A DNA stretch of 64,000 nucleotides from NCBI GenBank assembly GCA_008933995.1, contig WARS01000043.1, positions 162,501 to 226,500 of the forward strand, written 5' to 3'. Of the stretch, positions 33,714 through 44,915 are shown one piece after another. Every line of letters begins with the position of its first letter. Positions within the stretch are counted from its first letter, which is position 1. This stretch comes from Datnioides undecimradiatus (lineage: Eukaryota > Chordata > Actinopteri > Lobotiformes > Datnioididae). The position numbers and the translations under genes are program-made. Below the pieces are notes generated by a model. That model was given only the letters and a program-made list of their open reading frames with translations. It was not told the origin of the DNA and ran no database searches.

Positions 33714-34659
33714 GGTTGAGAATAAATCCATTGAGTTCTCCTTCTCCTCCTCCTAATCTAACAGCGATGTGTGGGTGGAGGCCAACAAATCTCTACAGCT
33801 CTGCATCTTTCTCTTTAAATAAAACGATTAAAACAAAGACGTGCTTTACGCAATACGCTGTTACGCCGATTAATTGCCAAAAACCACAATAGACATGTTA
33901 TAAATGGGATTGGCCGCATTTGTGACATTTATTGGACGGCGTGATAGACGGAATTTTTTATAGTTTTCATAACATCCAGAGCCACTTTTGAACTGTTGAA
34001 TTATTGTGCAACGAGACTGAACCGAGCCTACGTTATTATTCATTCATACAATGGCAGTTGATGCCTGATGTGTAAATGCACGGCTGGACAAAGTAACAGC
34101 CTCATAAAGAACCGCACAGCAATCATCAGTTACATACTACTGAGTGCATTCTCCGCACTACACCTCGACTCCGCGTTAAATCATGTAATACGTGAGCACA
34201 TCACGGGCAATTTTGTTCTCTCTTTCAGCCGTCAGAAGATTAAAGGATTAATGATCCGGCCGTCATCCATTTCAGGGGCCGAGTCTCACGTTAAAATATG
34301 TCCGTTCAGTCCAAGAATGCTTTTTCAGGTGCTTTAACGGGCCGCAGATATAAAGCGTTGCAGTGAAGGGCCTGTATCTCCTCCTGAAGATGAATAAGTG
34401 CAGTTTCCATGAGGAGTGTTTTCATCACTAGATCTTTAACGTCTGATCTCACCTCTGGGCTGAAAGGAGCCAGCCATGTCAGACAAAAATGCGCTGTGTG
34501 TGTAAGTGTGTGTGAGTCTGACTGTATGTGTTTGTGCCATATGCATGAGTGCATTACGTGCATGTGCGTGCTTCATATGTTATCTTCGAGGGCGAGACTG
34601 TGTTGTTCCAGCAACCCATAGGTCCCAGCCCCATAAATCACACCTATCATTCCAGTGCA

Positions 34660-34665
<6 letters not shown>
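33714..34665. other. conserved-element-like unique block
   Basis: 33840-34330 is non-repetitive and rich in homeodomain-like motifs (GATTAATTG, TTTATTGG, GGATTAATGATC). It is flanked by a strong minus-strand 3' splice signal near 34460. Looks like a conserved non-coding element; alignment was not possible. Confidence 0.45.
34306..34459 (-). other. candidate terminal exon (weak)
   Basis: On the minus strand, CTGAC (34478-34482), a pyrimidine run and TTTCAG form a good 3' splice site. The frame after it reads PEVRSDVKDLVMKTLLMETA, then continues helix-like to a stop at 34306. I do not recognise the protein. Confidence 0.2.

Positions 34666-34692
<27 letters not shown>
34666..34692. repeat. (TG)13 microsatellite
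   Basis: Perfect TG array. Confidence 0.95.
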
Positions 34693-36109
34693 CCGTGTAT
34701 GCGTGTAATTCTGTGTGTATTTCTTACTTCAGAGCCAACACCTGCTACTAATCACCGTCAACGAACAACAGCGAGGGGAGCGTGGTGACGTGTTAATATT
34801 TTTACACGTTCATATGGATGCATGCGCTCCCGCTAACACGCGCACGCGCAAAGGTCAGGATGAAAAGACCAGAACAAAGCGGCGATGATTGATACGTCAG
34901 TGGAGATTAGGCTGACGCTCCAAAGAAGAAGACAGAGGTGAGAGAATGGCAACAAAAGAAGGAGAAGGAGCAGGAAAAGACTGCAGTGACCAGGAAAGAA
35001 GGAAAAACAGACGGACAGACAGATGCAACGCACCGAAACAGGATAATGTTGATCTTCTTGATGGTGCTTTGGCCAAGCTGTTCTTTGCTTTTATGCCAGC
35101 GAAGCGTAATTGAATTGAATTCAAAATTGAAAGAAAGCAGATACTGAGACGTAAAGAAAGAAAGCGATGTGGCGAGCAGAGTATGCAGGAAATAATGAAG
35201 ACCTGCCCTTCCATTAGCCTACGTAACTCACTTTTTATTCCGCAGCATCGTCTTCAATCATCTCATCTCTCACCTGTAGTTCTTCTCTTTCTCATACCTT
35301 TTCTCCGATTCCCCTGCTTTTTCTCTGCCTGGTTTAAACTTTCACTTTCACCTCTCCTCTTCCTCTTCCTCCCGTGTCTTCTCCTCCTCATCTCTCTCCC
35401 ATCTTTGACAACATGTGCTAGTCATCCTCTGCTACTATTATCTTTGCTAAAAGCCAAAAAAGTCACTCATCTCACCACTTAATCACGGCTGTTTAAATGG
35501 GAGACAGCTAGATATTAAAAAGGGGATGAAGGAGAGAGGGGAAAGAGGGAATAAGAGGAGATGTGATATTGGCATATGGATTAAAGAATGGAGGATGGAT
35601 GGTAGAGGGACGGCAGTACAGATAAAGAGGTGGAGAGACACACAGCCCCTTTTCAAAATGAACAAAGGTGTTTTTAATAACATCCCCCTGATAAGCCACC
35701 TAATGTTGTTATGGTTTTGTTCTATAAATCATTCAGAAAGAACATGTGACTTTGCCTTTTCAAATGCTGGACTTGTTTTTCTTGTGACATTGCTCACCAG
35801 TGTTGTTTGTTACTGAAAGCTCTCAAATATTCCAGATATTTCCAACAAAGTCTGAAGAAATATGCTGAAGAAGTGCTTTGACGTTGACAATTACATCACC
35901 CCTGAATCTTATCTCGGAGATAAAACAAAGATTCTGAAGGATTCTGACTCAATCACCGCTGGAAACGGTGAACAGGAGTATGGATGTGGGAAGATAAGGT
36001 TTTGAAGTGGGCGGCGGGAATGGGTCTATAAATGTGTATCAGCAGGGAAACGTGAACTGACGTGACATGACAAATGAAGAAAGGCCCGAGCGCAGTAGCA
36101 GCGGCGTGT
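34693..36109. other. non-coding with purine and pyrimidine tracts
   Basis: Purine-rich at 34915-35010 and 35520-35640, pyrimidine-rich at 35265-35410. Frames over them are compositional. Confidence 0.65.
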
Positions 36110-36388
36110 TTCATGGATGGGAGGATGATTGAGAGGTAATGCACATCAACGCAGCTGCAGAGTATGAATGGATGAGGCAGAGGCATGAACAGCTGGAGGG
36201 ATGAAAGAATAGATGGATGAAGATATGGAGGAATAAAGAGAGGTGATGTCCAGCGCAGGCGCTTTATGGCGGGTTTTATCAATATGTTGATAGATGGCCG
36301 GAAGGACAGATGAAGGGATGATGTATGGAAAGAAAAATGGTCCTCTAGATGGAGCGCTGGCCGACTGGATGGATGGATGGATGGATGG
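36110..36388. repeat. degenerate (GATG)n region with (GGAT)5 core
   Basis: Dispersed GATG/GGAT units end in a perfect array at 36367-36388, an old expanded tetranucleotide locus. The 170-codon minus-strand frame (His/Pro/Ser/Ile-rich) is its translation. Confidence 0.75.
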
Positions 36389-37513
36389 TAGTTTAAAATA
36401 TAGTTGCAGCTGTTGTCCATAGTACATGAAATAAGAACCTGATGGCCAATCATAATATAACACACTCAGCCCTTACCTCCAAGCGTACAAATATTTGGAT
36501 TATTATCGTCGCTCTTTTATTCTTTCCTTTGTAACACCCGCCTGTTTTCTCTGGGCGATGAATTACCTCAGCACACAATCTCTCCCGTCTCTCACTGCAT
36601 CCCACTTTCTCTCGGCCTCACCGTCATTAACTCCTTGTCTTTGAGCCCGTCTCCCTCTCTTTTCTCTCTGTCTACATCGCAGCTCTTGTTCTGCTCTGCA
36701 TTAGTTCTGCTGGTTTTGAAGCGATCAGCGTGCATGATCACTACCAGATCCGACCTGAGGAGAAAGTTGAGGGCGAGGAGAAAGAGAGATGAAGAAGTAC
36801 TGAGACAGAGAGCAATAGAGAGCAAAAGGCAGAGACCCTCTAAGTACAGTGGCCCAGAAAAGACAAAAAGGATGGAGAAAGTTTGTGCCTGACGGAGACA
36901 AAGTTTCACTCCAGTTGCACATAAAGTGCAGTGCTACCAGAATGTTTTTACACTCTCTAAACATTTTTCTTTCTCAATAAAGACATTTGTCAGTCAAGAG
37001 TAGTGGAAACACATTTGTCAAATAAATAAAGATGGCGGCTTGGAATGATTCCTCGAATCATGGTTCAATTTCAGGGCAGGAGTTGCAATTAACAGCGTCT
37101 TCACTGTTCCACAATATTGTCTTCCAAATAACATTTTTGACTGCCCCGAAATATTATACCTGCTGTCTCTGTGACTCATTGTGGTTGTATGGCTGTTAGC
37201 TGGTGAATAAGAATACCGCCAAGTGCATTTCTCTGTTAATTAAGATGAAAGCATGAAATCTGCCCATAACTAGCAAAAACTAAAGAGCAATAAAGACATG
37301 CCCGATGCTAAGCAAAACTTAAAAAGCCATTTCTTCTTCTCATTTAAGTGTTTATGTTTGCATATTCAGGATGTAATTTGCATCAACTTAGCCTCTTTCA
37401 ACACATTTTAGCATATTTAGTAATGTTTGTGTTCTGTGTGTTCTCATTGTGAGCGCATCCATGGGTGTTAATGCTGGTGTATGTCATTCCTTGGCGATCC
37501 CACGCTTCTTTCA
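36389..37513. other. unique non-coding DNA
   Basis: Includes a YY1-type motif and inverted repeat at 37030-37062. Elsewhere nothing is recognised. Confidence 0.6.
37030..37062 (+). promoter_or_regulatory. YY1-type motif plus 7-bp inverted repeat
   Basis: AAGATGGCGGC (37030-37040) is a full YY1 consensus. It is followed by ATGATTC-ctc-GAATCAT (37046-37062), a perfect 7-bp inverted repeat. Confidence 0.35.
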
Positions 37514-37710
37514 GTATCTGTGACACAGCGTGAAAGAAGGTCTAATGCGGCCTGGATTGGTTTTTAACTGCCCCCACAAAAGCATCCACACTGGGCCATC
37601 TCAAACCAGTCAATATGCTCAGTATGTCAGTCAGACGTAGCGTGAAGCAGCTTAATTTGGACCGTATTGGTTTTTAACTGCCTACACAAAACAGATGGGT
37701 GTTGGGTTAC
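37514..37710. repeat. two-copy degenerate tandem repeat, about 110 bp unit
   Basis: AGCGTGAA (37527 and 37639) and ATTGGTTTTTAACTGCC (37556 and 37666) recur in order with diverged sequence between them, giving a period of about 110 bp. The unit is not recognised. Confidence 0.7.
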
Positions 37711-39194
37711 ATACGGCTCAATCAGTCAGATATAGACAGAAAATTGGGGGGAAAGACAGATGGAGAGGTGGAGAGACAGACGGGTTCGGCAGGTGGTCCG
37801 GTGGGCTAGTGGACGGGGACACTGACCTGTAAAATGTGTCCTGTCATATCATCCTAGAGCAACACACCAAACTCCATCCTAACAGATTGAGAAGTGGCTT
37901 GAGGTAGAAGTGACAGATGTTGTAACTGTAAGTCAAACACAGAATAAAACCCCACGTACAAAAACCAACTACTTTGAATTTAAATGTTACCGACGTTGTT
38001 TCATCCTTCAGTTTCCTCTTAATTGACTACTTTAAACTGAATGTATGGTGTATTCATACATAAAAATAGCAAATTTAAGGTTCCCAGTCACTGATGTCAC
38101 TGTGGAGCTATTTTTGATCTGTCGGTCCTAAGTTTGTTTGTATCTTCCACTCTAATAGCACATGCACAAGGGTTTACATGCACACACAAGCATGCGGGTG
38201 ATGCAATCCACATCCTTACTAAAGGTTTCATGCTGTTCTAATGATCGACAGCTGGAGGCTTTAATATGCTAAAAAAAAAATAAAAAATTGGGCCAAGAAA
38301 AACAAAATTTTGTTTCAAAATGTAAAAAAAAACCTTGTTGGAATACAAAACGAATTTATTTCTTGAGGAGACACAGTGCGTGTTTTCAGTGACACCGCCT
38401 GTAAACTTGTCCGTGTTTGTTTACCAGAAAACTTCACAGGGTACCTTTAATGATTCGTTCCTTAGATGGTAACATCACAGTTGAAATATTGCCACATTTA
38501 TCACCGCAGATAGCATGGTCCATTACCATCTGCAGTTTGAGACATAAAAATCCTCCATAAAATACTGCACTTCACTGTGCTTTAGATAATTTATAGGCTA
38601 AAGGTATGTTTTCACATCAGAGGAGAGGAACTATAGCCTTTTACAAACCAGCTCTACAAACTGTGTGGCATTCCATCCGAGCTTCTAGCACCTCTTTGCT
38701 GCGTCCTTTCATCACTTTGATTGATCAGTAGCCGAGCGGAGAGAGGTCAGCGAGTCCACTGGTCAGTGGTGTTGGATGAGACTGGTCCTGATGTCCACCA
38801 TTCATAAAGACAACAAATGGGATTCAGACGTGACTCTGCAGAGTACATCTGGGCCACAGCTGTCTACACTCCGTGTGTCTGTGTGTGTGTGTGTCATCAT
38901 ATGTTCCCCACCCTGCTGCACACCTCTGCTCGCGGACAGACCGCGTGCACACAAACACATGTGCCATTTCTTGCTAAAGCACATTCAGGGACATGCAAGA
39001 GAACCACACGTTTAAGGGGATGTATGAAAAAAGAAAGATAGATATTTTCAGTCTTTCTCATGACTTTTCCCCAAAATGACATCAACCCAAGGCAGCACAA
39101 ACACCAGCTAAAGTGAATGAATAAATGAACCTATTCCAAAGACTACTGGCCAAAGTTACTTGCCCAAATATCCACCCTAGCCACTAACACACAG
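37711..39194. other. unique non-coding DNA
   Basis: A short A-rich patch at 38271-38330 and TG units at 38872-38893. No gene. Confidence 0.65.
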
Positions 39195-39223
39195 ACACAC
39201 ACACACACACACACACACACACA
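39195..39223. repeat. (AC)14 microsatellite
   Basis: Perfect AC array. Confidence 0.95.
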
Positions 39224-39426
39224 GCTACAGTCAGGGGTAGTGTGCTGTCATGGAGATATGTTTTTTTTGGCAGAACGCCCAAAACACATGTTTCTGATGG
39301 TCTAACACAGAGCTAATAATAATAACGATGGTCAGCATGCTTAAAGCCAATGCTATGATTCATAAAGAAACTCCTCCCAAAATATACTGTAATTACCTGT
39401 AGACAGACAACCACACACACGCACAG

Positions 39427-39454
39427 GCGCGCGCGCACACACACACACACACAC
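39427..39454. repeat. (GC)5(AC)9 compound array
   Basis: Alternating purine-pyrimidine with a CpG-rich head, a classic Z-DNA-prone sequence. Confidence 0.9.
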
Positions 39455-39597
39455 TCATGTTTCTCCGTCTCTGTCTGTCTGTCTAAATCATAACATAATC
39501 TGTAATAGCTGGACCATTAGGGAGTGGAGGGACACATTCAGCGAGAGCTCGATAGCATCTGGTAATAGGACTCATGAGAGGCAGACGGAGAAAGATT

Positions 39598-39610
39598 AAA
39601 AAAAAAAAAA
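39598..39610. repeat. A13 homopolymer
   Basis: Thirteen consecutive A in a purine-rich context. Confidence 0.95.
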
Positions 39611-39928
39611 GTCTGTGTGACATGACAGAGAACAAGAGCGAAGTATTAGAGAGTGAGCGAGAGGGCAAGAGTGACAGACAGAAGGGGGAGAGAGAGAGGT
39701 TTAGTGTTTCAAGACGATTAACACTGCCCCGCTGTGCTTTAATAGTACGCTCCTATGGGTATTTTTAGTGAAACATTAGTGAAATGACACTAATGACAGA
39801 GTATAGAGGGAGATTGACTGCAAAAACCTAATCAGACTTGCATCGCTGCAGGGCAGGGCTGCTGAGAGGCATCCACACAGACCTACAGACACACACACAC
39901 ACACAAACACACACGCCATGCTAAGATT

Positions 39929-40016
39929 ACATTAACATGAGTCTGGGGTTTTGAGTCCCAGACAGGATGCAAGTTTAAGTCCAGAGCTCAACCACTAGAC
40001 TGAGTCATGTTAATGT
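39929..40016 (-). other. tRNA-like structured inverted repeat
   Basis: A perfect 12-bp inverted repeat (39929-39940 with 40005-40016) closes an 88-bp segment. Inside it, GTCTGGG (39941-39947) pairs perfectly with CCCAGAC (39957-39963). Read on the minus strand, the inner part of the closing stem gives a 7-bp acceptor-like stem, followed by CTCA...TGAG (a D-arm-like 4-bp stem with TAGTGG, A-box-like). A T-arm-like hairpin abuts the 3' stem. No good anticodon stem forms, and the T-arm is oversized. It is therefore a degenerate tRNA, a tRNA-derived element or a small MITE, not a working tRNA gene. Confidence 0.45.
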
Positions 40017-40359
40017 CATACATTTTGTCTCTTTTGCAAATTTATACAGTTTCATGGTCGGAGAGTAGCACAGTAGGTGAAACTGGGATTCATATGAAAC
40101 CAGAGTTTACAGTTTGGAAGAACATCTGCATTGTTTAGTCACGGGATAACGCCAGACGAACGGGACTGAAAGGGTAAACCACAATAGTTTTTTTAACTTT
40201 GGTGAAATTCGACTTCATTTGGCGTGAAAAATAAATCTGTGTTCTTTTGCATCTCTCCATAAATCAAGCTCTTAATGAAGACAGAGCTGAGTGGAAACTG
40301 ATGCGGCTCTGGTCACAGCTGCAGCAAGTTAAGAGGATCCCTCCATCAATAACACGCAC

Positions 40360-40740
40360 AGGCGAACTACCACCACGCGCACAGACACACACTCATCTTC
40401 GCCCAGACGGCTCTATCAGTCTGTCAGGTCGGGCCATCCGTCGTAAAGTCACACATCTCCGTTTCCGTTTGATGTCTGCTGCTTAGCGAGGCGGAGGAGG
40501 GGAGAGGAAGGGGAGAGGAAGGGGAGCGGCGCTGTACTTTTTATAATGAGAATTTAACAGGCCTATACCGGTAAACAACGGCCATGTGGAGCTCGTAGAG
40601 GAACCCGGGTCTGTAAACATGACACACCTACTGAATCAGATCCGGACGAAGGTATAAAAACAGCTTTGATAAGGGCAGGCTGTAAACCGCGCGGGCCGCG
40701 TGTTTGCGCGTACGTGTCAAGGAAGGGGGCAACACTCGGC
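40360..40740. promoter_or_regulatory. CpG-island-like segment with TATA motifs
   Basis: About 30 CpG occur in roughly 380 bp at GC near 53%, an observed/expected ratio around one by my hand count, in a window otherwise CpG-poor. It contains TTTTTATAATG (near 40541) and TATAAAAA (40653-40660), the latter followed by a CpG cluster near 40690. This could be an unannotated promoter. No gene is seen downstream on either strand. Confidence 0.4.
40499..40524. repeat. 11-bp unit repeat with GGGG runs
   Basis: GGGGAGAGGAA occurs twice, followed by a third GGGG; there are three G4 runs with 7-nt loops. Confidence 0.85.
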
Positions 40741-41130
40741 GTATTTAACGAGAACAAACATATTGTTTTGATTACTCGACATGACGATGGAATTGTTCTT
40801 GTCAGCAGAGCCAAAAAAACAAACATCAAATCACTTCCTTTCCTTTTCAGACAGTTTTCAGTCATTTTCATAAGCACACTGTCTGCAATAACTGCAGAAA
40901 CATATGCGTGAGTATACACAGAACCTGTTCTCCGCAGCTGAAGAGGGCAGCTTTCATGTGTGCTGAATGCTGAGTGCTGCCTATAGAGAGCATTAATGCA
41001 GGTTTTTAAACTAGTTTGGCACTGATGCTATCAACCCATTGGACAAACTCTTTCCTCTGATAAGAAGAATCGGTTATTTACGCTTAGGATCTTTTCATCT
41101 AAGTTGTGAGTGGAAGAGTTAACAAATTTG
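40741..41130. other. unique non-coding DNA
   Basis: Unassigned. The plus-strand frame through this region (to 40911) is 81 codons from a TTG and unrecognised. Confidence 0.6.
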
Positions 41131-41156
41131 CACACACACACACACACACACACACA
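41131..41156. repeat. (CA)13 microsatellite
   Basis: Perfect CA array. Confidence 0.95.
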
Positions 41157-41421
41157 AAAGCTTTGCTTAGGTGGAAGTGTTGGCATGTCAAAAAGGTAAG
41201 ATGCTATGAAGGAAGACACGAATAGATCTCAATGTTGGGTGCTTAACAGTGCTGGGACAAGTCCAGATGGGAGCCTTTGCTCAGTGTCACCTCTCCTCTC
41301 CATTACCACTCCAGGGTATAAATCACTACAGGAAACTAAAGAGGCAGAGGACGAAACTTAATTAAATGAAGAAACAAAAACCAAAAAAAGAAGCAGCAAT
41401 GTACAGCAACGGGGTTTCAGA

Positions 41422-41445
41422 GCTGCTGCTGCTGCTGCTGCTGCT
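41422..41445. repeat. (GCT)8 trinucleotide repeat
   Basis: Perfect CAG/CTG-class array, the only one of its class seen. It encodes poly-Leu in a short frame without other coding evidence. Confidence 0.95.
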
Positions 41446-42338
41446 TGATCAAAGGGGCCCTCCACTGATTTCACATGAAGTTCAGTTTACTCATAATGAA
41501 GAGTACAACTCAACCTGTGTGAAAATAACTGGACACTCTTTCAGCTGCTCAGCAGGAGCTATACAAAAACTGAAATTAAAAAAAAATAACATCTGATGAC
41601 AACACGATACTTCCATATTGTTATAATACGTCTCTTTGTAGAGTTGCAAACCTAAACCGCTGGAGTATCCTTGTATCCCTTTAATTGTGAAATCTAAGCA
41701 CATTCTCGAGAATATAATCGCACAAACTAATTCATTTTTATGAAATCTGCTTATTAAAAGGATAACTCTATTAATTTTACACATGAGGATCAGTTTGCTC
41801 TTCGTGGGGAGCGCCACTCAACGTGAAAAAACAGTTAATCGTGTCCTAAAGGAGCTAATCTCTGGTAATCAGAGCGGGAAAAAAACCTTGAGTTATTTAA
41901 ATTCCTAATTAACTGGTACCATGGTAAAACAGGCCCATTTACCAGCCACGGCGGCCTCATGGAGGAATATTTCACATCAGTTGCATCATGGGGAAACGTA
42001 AGCTTAACCCCTACTAAGGGTCGCCAAATCTGGATTTCTCAGCCTCTGCTGTCTCAGTTGTTACACTCTCAATTGCGTCTGTCCCCACATCTTCAGGGAA
42101 GCCTACTTAATCGCCGCAGTGTGAACAAGTAAATTTGAGAAAGGCTCCACTCGCTGTTGGTAAAAGCTGTGCTCGACTAAACCAGTCAACATTTTACGTG
42201 AAGTAAAAACAAACAGGAAGAGACCACTGGCTCACGCCTCATTTCATTACTTTGAACTGTCTTAACGGACGAATGAGAGGTTGTGACAGATGAGCAGAGG
42301 TAGGGAGAGGTAGGACCTTGACACTCTGATCTCTCCTT

Positions 42339-42342
<4 letters not shown>
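41446..42342. other. unique non-coding DNA
   Basis: 41820-41990 is motif-rich (TAATTAAC, GGTACCATGGTAAA) and could be a conserved element. No gene. Confidence 0.55.

Positions 42343-42373
<31 letters not shown>
42343..42373. repeat. (CT)15 microsatellite
   Basis: 31 bp perfect CT array. Confidence 0.97.
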
Positions 42374-42377
<4 letters not shown>

Positions 42378-42493
42378 ATCAAAGTGAATCCAGCTGGTAG
42401 TGATCCTAACCTCCATGCGGTGAGATGTGACCTGTAGACCCTCCAACACACACAGTGGCCCAACAGCTAGACCTTCCTGCAAAATGCTGGAGG

Positions 42494-42497
<4 letters not shown>

Positions 42498-42547
<50 letters not shown>

Positions 42548-42560
42548 GGGGGGGGCGGGG
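42498..42560. repeat. (GT)24 + G9CG4
   Basis: 48 bp perfect GT array, then TA's A and a G9-C-G4 block. Confidence 0.97.
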
Positions 42561-42711
42561 AATTTGTGTATATGTGTCTGTGTATGAGTGTGTGTTTGTC
42601 TTGCTGAACCCTCCGGTACCTTTTCACCTCGAGGTCAGAGGTCAACGGAGCAATCAAAGCCAGCTTCCATCTGCTCGCCGCCTAGACACGTTCTGTGTGT
42701 GTCTGCCTGTT

Positions 42712-42851
42712 TGTGTGTGTGTGTGTGTGTGTGTTTTTCCCCCTGCAGCTATCCATTTCTAAGAGTGTCCATGACTCGCTGTGTGTGCTGGCGTGTAGGT
42801 GACTGTTTAGATTTGTGTGCGTCTGTGTGTGTGTGTGTGTGTGTGTGTGTT
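42712..42851. repeat. two further TG arrays
   Basis: (TG) at about 42712-42735 and (TG)14 at 42824-42851. Cys/Val repeat frames here are artefacts. Confidence 0.93.
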
Positions 42852-43184
42852 CCCCCCTCCAGCGATAGTTGCCCTGTAGTCCACAGGAATCCCTCATCAA
42901 AGAGCAGAGAATGTTCGAGGTGTCTGGATCGTCAAAACATGCCGGCGACTTCTAAAGCAACCGACGGCGTTAGGAAAGTAATACTAAAACTTATGGCTCA
43001 AGTTCTGACACACAGCCAAAAACACACACAGGGGCACAGTTAATAAGCCTTTTACTCTCCCTCTTCACATCGCTTCATGCATTTACCAGCTATCTACTTG
43101 GAGGAGGAGCTTTATACAATATAACTGCGTATTGATTCATCAAAAACAGGATATTACAGCTACAATATGTTTCACAAAAGCTTT
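42852..43184. other. unique non-coding DNA
   Basis: No gene or repeat is recognised. Confidence 0.6.
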
Positions 43185-43420
43185 GGTGGAGAGTAACTAA
43201 CTAAATTTACCCAACTACTGTATTTGAGCACAGCTTTGAGGTGCTGTAGTGGAGTGTTTCCATTATATGCTTCTACTCCACTACAACAGAGAGAGGTTGA
43301 TTCAGATCAATAATACAAAATCTAATCAGTCAATAAATTATAATGCACCCTGTTACATAATAAATTATAATTATTTTCTTAATTAAAAGATCACAATACG
43401 CAACTTGGTACTTCAACAGG
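43185..43420 (+). mobile_element. dispersed teleost repeat, copy 2
   Basis: Begins GGTGGAGAGTAACTAACTAA. It contains ACTGTATTTGAGCACAGC, GTGTTTCCATTATATGC and TTCTACTCCACTACA, the landmarks of the same family as 33485-33713 but in opposite orientation. The 3' boundary is uncertain. Confidence 0.6.
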
Positions 43421-44553
43421 ACACACAGCTGCTGCAGGTTTGAGGGACAGAAGCTGCAGCCTTATAGTCACAGGCAGACCAATATAAGTATATATACTTA
43501 TGGAGGGTTTCACCTGCTTTTTACTGTGACATCCAGACTGGTGCTGTAGAGACTAATGCTTGGGTCAGCGCTTCAACTACCTACTCAGGAACCTGTTGGC
43601 ATTCAATTACAAAGGGTTTCCGGGACCTGACCACTGAGATAGCCACTAAGGAAAGCGAACTCATTATTAAAGCGAAATCAGATTATTCACACAGAGCTTA
43701 ATTAAATAATCCAGCAAAGTCTGTGGATTAAGTAGTTTTATGAGAAATGTTACTGATTAAATGATTTCCTTCCAGAATTAAAGATAATTTCCTGTTTGCT
43801 TATTTAGCTGATTGAAGTTTGACCTCATATGCAAAGATGTATCAGTGTATTAGTTGTCCTTCATCAGCCACGACAGAGTGCAGAGGTATTAGTGTTAAAT
43901 CTGAACAGGGAGCCGAGGGGTCGTGGTCACCATAACTGCTGACGGCTTCAATACGAAGTTACGGACAAGAGAAGAAGTATTAAAAGGTAATATATTATCT
44001 TTTCTTTCTTCTTTCTTTTTTATTTTTTGCGATCTTGTTTAAAGGACGGGGTTGTCTCTGCTCCAGTCTCGAGACCAAATCTGATTTATTACTATTTGCA
44101 TAACTACTGTAATCAGGGACCATAGAATCTACAATTTCCTTAGCTTAACAACCTAATAGAGAATCATGTTTTATGGCTGCACTGTTAGAGCTGCGTTTCA
44201 TGGATTTGGCTCTCAAGCTTTTACTTTGACTTCTTTCACTGCAGGCTTTGTTGTTTTTGTCTGCTGTTCCTGTGAAGATGCAGTCACCGTGCCGTACTGC
44301 AGTACAACCAGGCTCGCGAATGTTCCAAAAACAGAAAACTCCCCCATTGTGGGGAGACATGGTCAAACTAATATTATCCCACAGGAGAGGATGGGGCACG
44401 GCTCTTCACTGGTTTGCTCATAGGCACTAAAGGAGAGAATGAGTGTCATTAGAAAGGTTTCCATCACAACTGGAAGTCAATTAAGCGAGCCCTAGTATCA
44501 CCTTACAGAGCAGAATTAAGTGTGAAAGAAGCCAAACAACTTTGGGTGGTCTA

Positions 44554-44558
<5 letters not shown>
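43421..44558. other. unique non-coding DNA
   Basis: No gene. Frames at 44166-44430 overlap on both strands and are unrecognised. Confidence 0.6.

Positions 44559-44587
<29 letters not shown>
44559..44587. repeat. (AC)14 microsatellite
   Basis: Perfect AC array. Confidence 0.95.
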
Positions 44588-44595
<8 letters not shown>

Positions 44596-44717
44596 GGTTG
44601 GACTGCAAACACACATGCAGCTCTTGTACAATGCACATACCCGCTCACTACCGTTGCCAAAACGCTAATCACGATGTCCTCACAAGTAGAATAGAACCAA
44701 GTACAAACACACATGTG

Positions 44718-44719
<2 letters not shown>

Positions 44720-44780
<61 letters not shown>
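44720..44780. repeat. (CA)30 microsatellite
   Basis: 61 bp perfect array, among the longest in the window. Confidence 0.97.
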
Positions 44781-44783
<3 letters not shown>

Positions 44784-44915
44784 CCTTTGTAAAGTTCCCT
44801 AATAGTCTCTTTAGGTGTTAAGGTGATATTCATGTTAAAACCCAGCACATATATTAGCACCCCAGCTCCTATTATTGCACACATTATAGGTCTATAAAGC
44901 ATGCCGTCACTGTGA

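Noticed and set aside
35953-36465. 170-codon minus-strand ORF
   Set aside because: His/Pro/Ser/Ile repeats come from a degenerate GATG/GGAT tetranucleotide region.
36592-36909. Minus-strand frame after a CTTTCTCCTCAG acceptor-like site (SDLVVIMHADRFK...)
   Set aside because: The acceptor lies in a general CT-rich context, no donor is convincing, and no family is recognised.
42588-43043. 151-codon plus-strand Cys/Val-rich ORF
   Set aside because: Translation of successive TG arrays.
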